64,000 bases of DNA, taken from positions 76,680 to 140,679 of the forward strand of contig NZ_JANYMP010000008.1 in the NCBI RefSeq assembly GCF_025061645.1, in the 5' to 3' direction. Numbering within the stretch: position 1 is the first letter of the stretch; every line of letters starts with the position of its first letter. The notes below the pieces were generated by a model. It worked only from the letters and a program-made list of their open reading frames with translations. It was not told the origin of the DNA and made no database searches. Origin of the DNA: Umezawaea endophytica (GTDB lineage: Bacteria > Actinomycetota > Actinomycetes > Mycobacteriales > Pseudonocardiaceae). This document shows positions 63,261 to 64,000 of the stretch, one piece after another. Made by a program: the position numbers and the translations under genes.

Positions 63261-64000
63261 TCCCCGCGGAGTTCGAGTACGTGGCGCCGACCAGCGTGGA
63301 GGAGGCCGTCCGGGCGCTCACCGAGGCCGGTGAGGACGCCAAGGTCCTGGCCGGTGGCCAGAGCCTGATCCCGGTGCTGCGCATGAGGTTGGCCGCGCCG
63401 AACGTGGTCGTGGACCTGTCGAACCTGAGCGAACTGACCGGTGTCCGGGACGACGGCGACTCGCTGCTCATCGGGGCGATGACCACGCACTACGAGGTCC
63501 AGCGCGACCACCTGGTGCACGACCACGCCCGGCTGCTGGCGTTGGCCACCGACGAGGTCGCGGACCCGCAGGTGCGGCACCGCGGCACGTTCGGCGGCGC
63601 GCTGGCGCACGCGGACCCGGCGGGCGACCTGCCAGCCCCGGCGTTGGCGATGGACGCGACGATGATCATCGTCGGGCCGGGTGGACGGCGGGAGGTGCCC
63701 GCGGCGGAGTTCTTCGTCGACTACTTCACCACCGTGCTGGAGCCGAACGACGTCCTCGTCGACATCCGCGTGCCGAAGCTGACCGGGTGGAGCGCGCACT
63801 ACGAGAAGTTCAACCGGGTCGCGCAGGCGTGGTCCATCGTGGCCGTGGCCGCGGCGGTCCGGGTGTCCGACGGGACCATCGCCGAGGCGAGGGTGGCGCT
63901 CACCAACATGGGGCCGACCCCGGTGCGCGCGCACGGCGTGGAGGAGGCCCTGGTCGGGCAGCCCGCCACCGCCGAGTCGATCAACGCCGCCGCCGCCCGC
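63257..64000 (+). CDS. Molybdenum hydroxylase FAD subunit (CoxM-like), 3' end outside window
   Basis: About 248 residues visible from GTG 63257, overlapping the large-subunit stop. FAD-binding motifs: VLAGGQSLIPVLRMR and TFGGALAHADPAGDLP, followed by the start of the C-terminal CO_deh_flav_C domain (YEKFNRVAQAWSIVAVAAAV). Family length is about 280-300, so only the last 30-50 residues are missing. Confidence 0.92.
   Translation, partial: MIPAEFEYVAPTSVEEAVRALTEAGEDAKVLAGGQSLIPVLRMRLAAPNVVVDLSNLSELTGVRDDGDSLLIGAMTTHYEVQRDHLVHDHARLLALATDEVADPQVRHRGTFGGALAHADPAGDLPAPALAMDATMIIVGPGGRREVPAAEFFVDYFTTVLEPNDVLVDIRVPKLTGWSAHYEKFNRVAQAWSIVAVAAAVRVSDGTIAEARVALTNMGPTPVRAHGVEEALVGQPATAESINAAAAR

Overview
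The window is a chromosomal segment of a high-GC actinomycete. It has a strong C/G preference at third codon positions, many GTG and TTG starts, a DasR/das chitin-sugar locus, two CIRCE elements before a solo groEL, actinobacterial DUF families (DUF3159, DUF3263, DUF1707) and TPP riboswitches. The mix fits Pseudonocardiales (Saccharothrix/Actinosynnema/Lentzea-like) better than Streptomyces, but the genus is inference. Nothing resembles a phage, plasmid, CRISPR array, rRNA or tRNA.

Layout. (1) 1-3.3 kb: ROK repressor, lipoprotein and permease of a sugar ABC importer, running off the left edge. (2) 3.4-8.4 kb: DUF3159 membrane protein, BadF-type amino-sugar kinase, large secreted subtilase. 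(3) 8.6-14.7 kb: a five-gene non-phosphorylating L-fucose oxidation operon (hydrolase, dehydratase, SDR, aldo/keto reductase, lactonase) with a perfect palindromic operator, followed by an ATC-hydrolase-like gene and a FadR-type GntR regulator. (4) 14.9-23 kb: amino-sugar block with nagA, a SIS-domain deaminase/isomerase, a GH3 hexosaminidase, dasCBA and divergent dasR. (5) 23.4-28.6 kb: DHA2 MFS exporter, a duplicated promoter-plus-hairpin unit, PLP dehydratase, Ala/Glu-repeat membrane protein, streptogrisin-like protease. (6) 28.6-36.2 kb: thiamine genes (thiE; riboswitch-thiO-thiS-thiG; riboswitch-thiC-thiD) enclosing MarR, VanZ, DUF1707 and TetR genes. (7) 36.3-49.6 kb: housekeeping genes including a LysE exporter, def, DUF3263, a LytR_C protein, a CDC48-like ATPase, pssA, psd, moeA, an AIM24 protein, a cold-shock protein, a Ser/Thr kinase and groEL. 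(8) 50-51 kb: ECF sigma factor and partner. (9) 51.6-56.7 kb: cutC and a second chitobiose-type importer with a cytoplasmic GH20 hexosaminidase. (10) 56.7-64 kb: PspC protein, then MoxR-VWA-XdhC-coxS-coxL-coxM for a molybdenum hydroxylase, running off the right edge.

How it fits together. Sequences with the DasR operator core (TGGTC-NN-GACCA or close) occur between dasR and dasA, before nagA, across the cutC start codon, at the cutC stop codon just before the second importer, and downstream of dasR. This suggests one regulator for two importers, two hexosaminidases, GlcNAc-6-P deacetylation and deamination. Neither importer encodes an ATPase, as expected if a shared MsiK-type ATPase serves them. 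moeA can supply molybdopterin to the Cox-like enzyme, whose large subunit has the form II loop AYRGAGR rather than the CO-specific loop; a Crp-type palindrome precedes it. Two patches of strongly G+T-skewed plus strand (about 15.2-17.1 and 37.1-38.0 kb), each holding a long inverted repeat, are the least explained part of the window.
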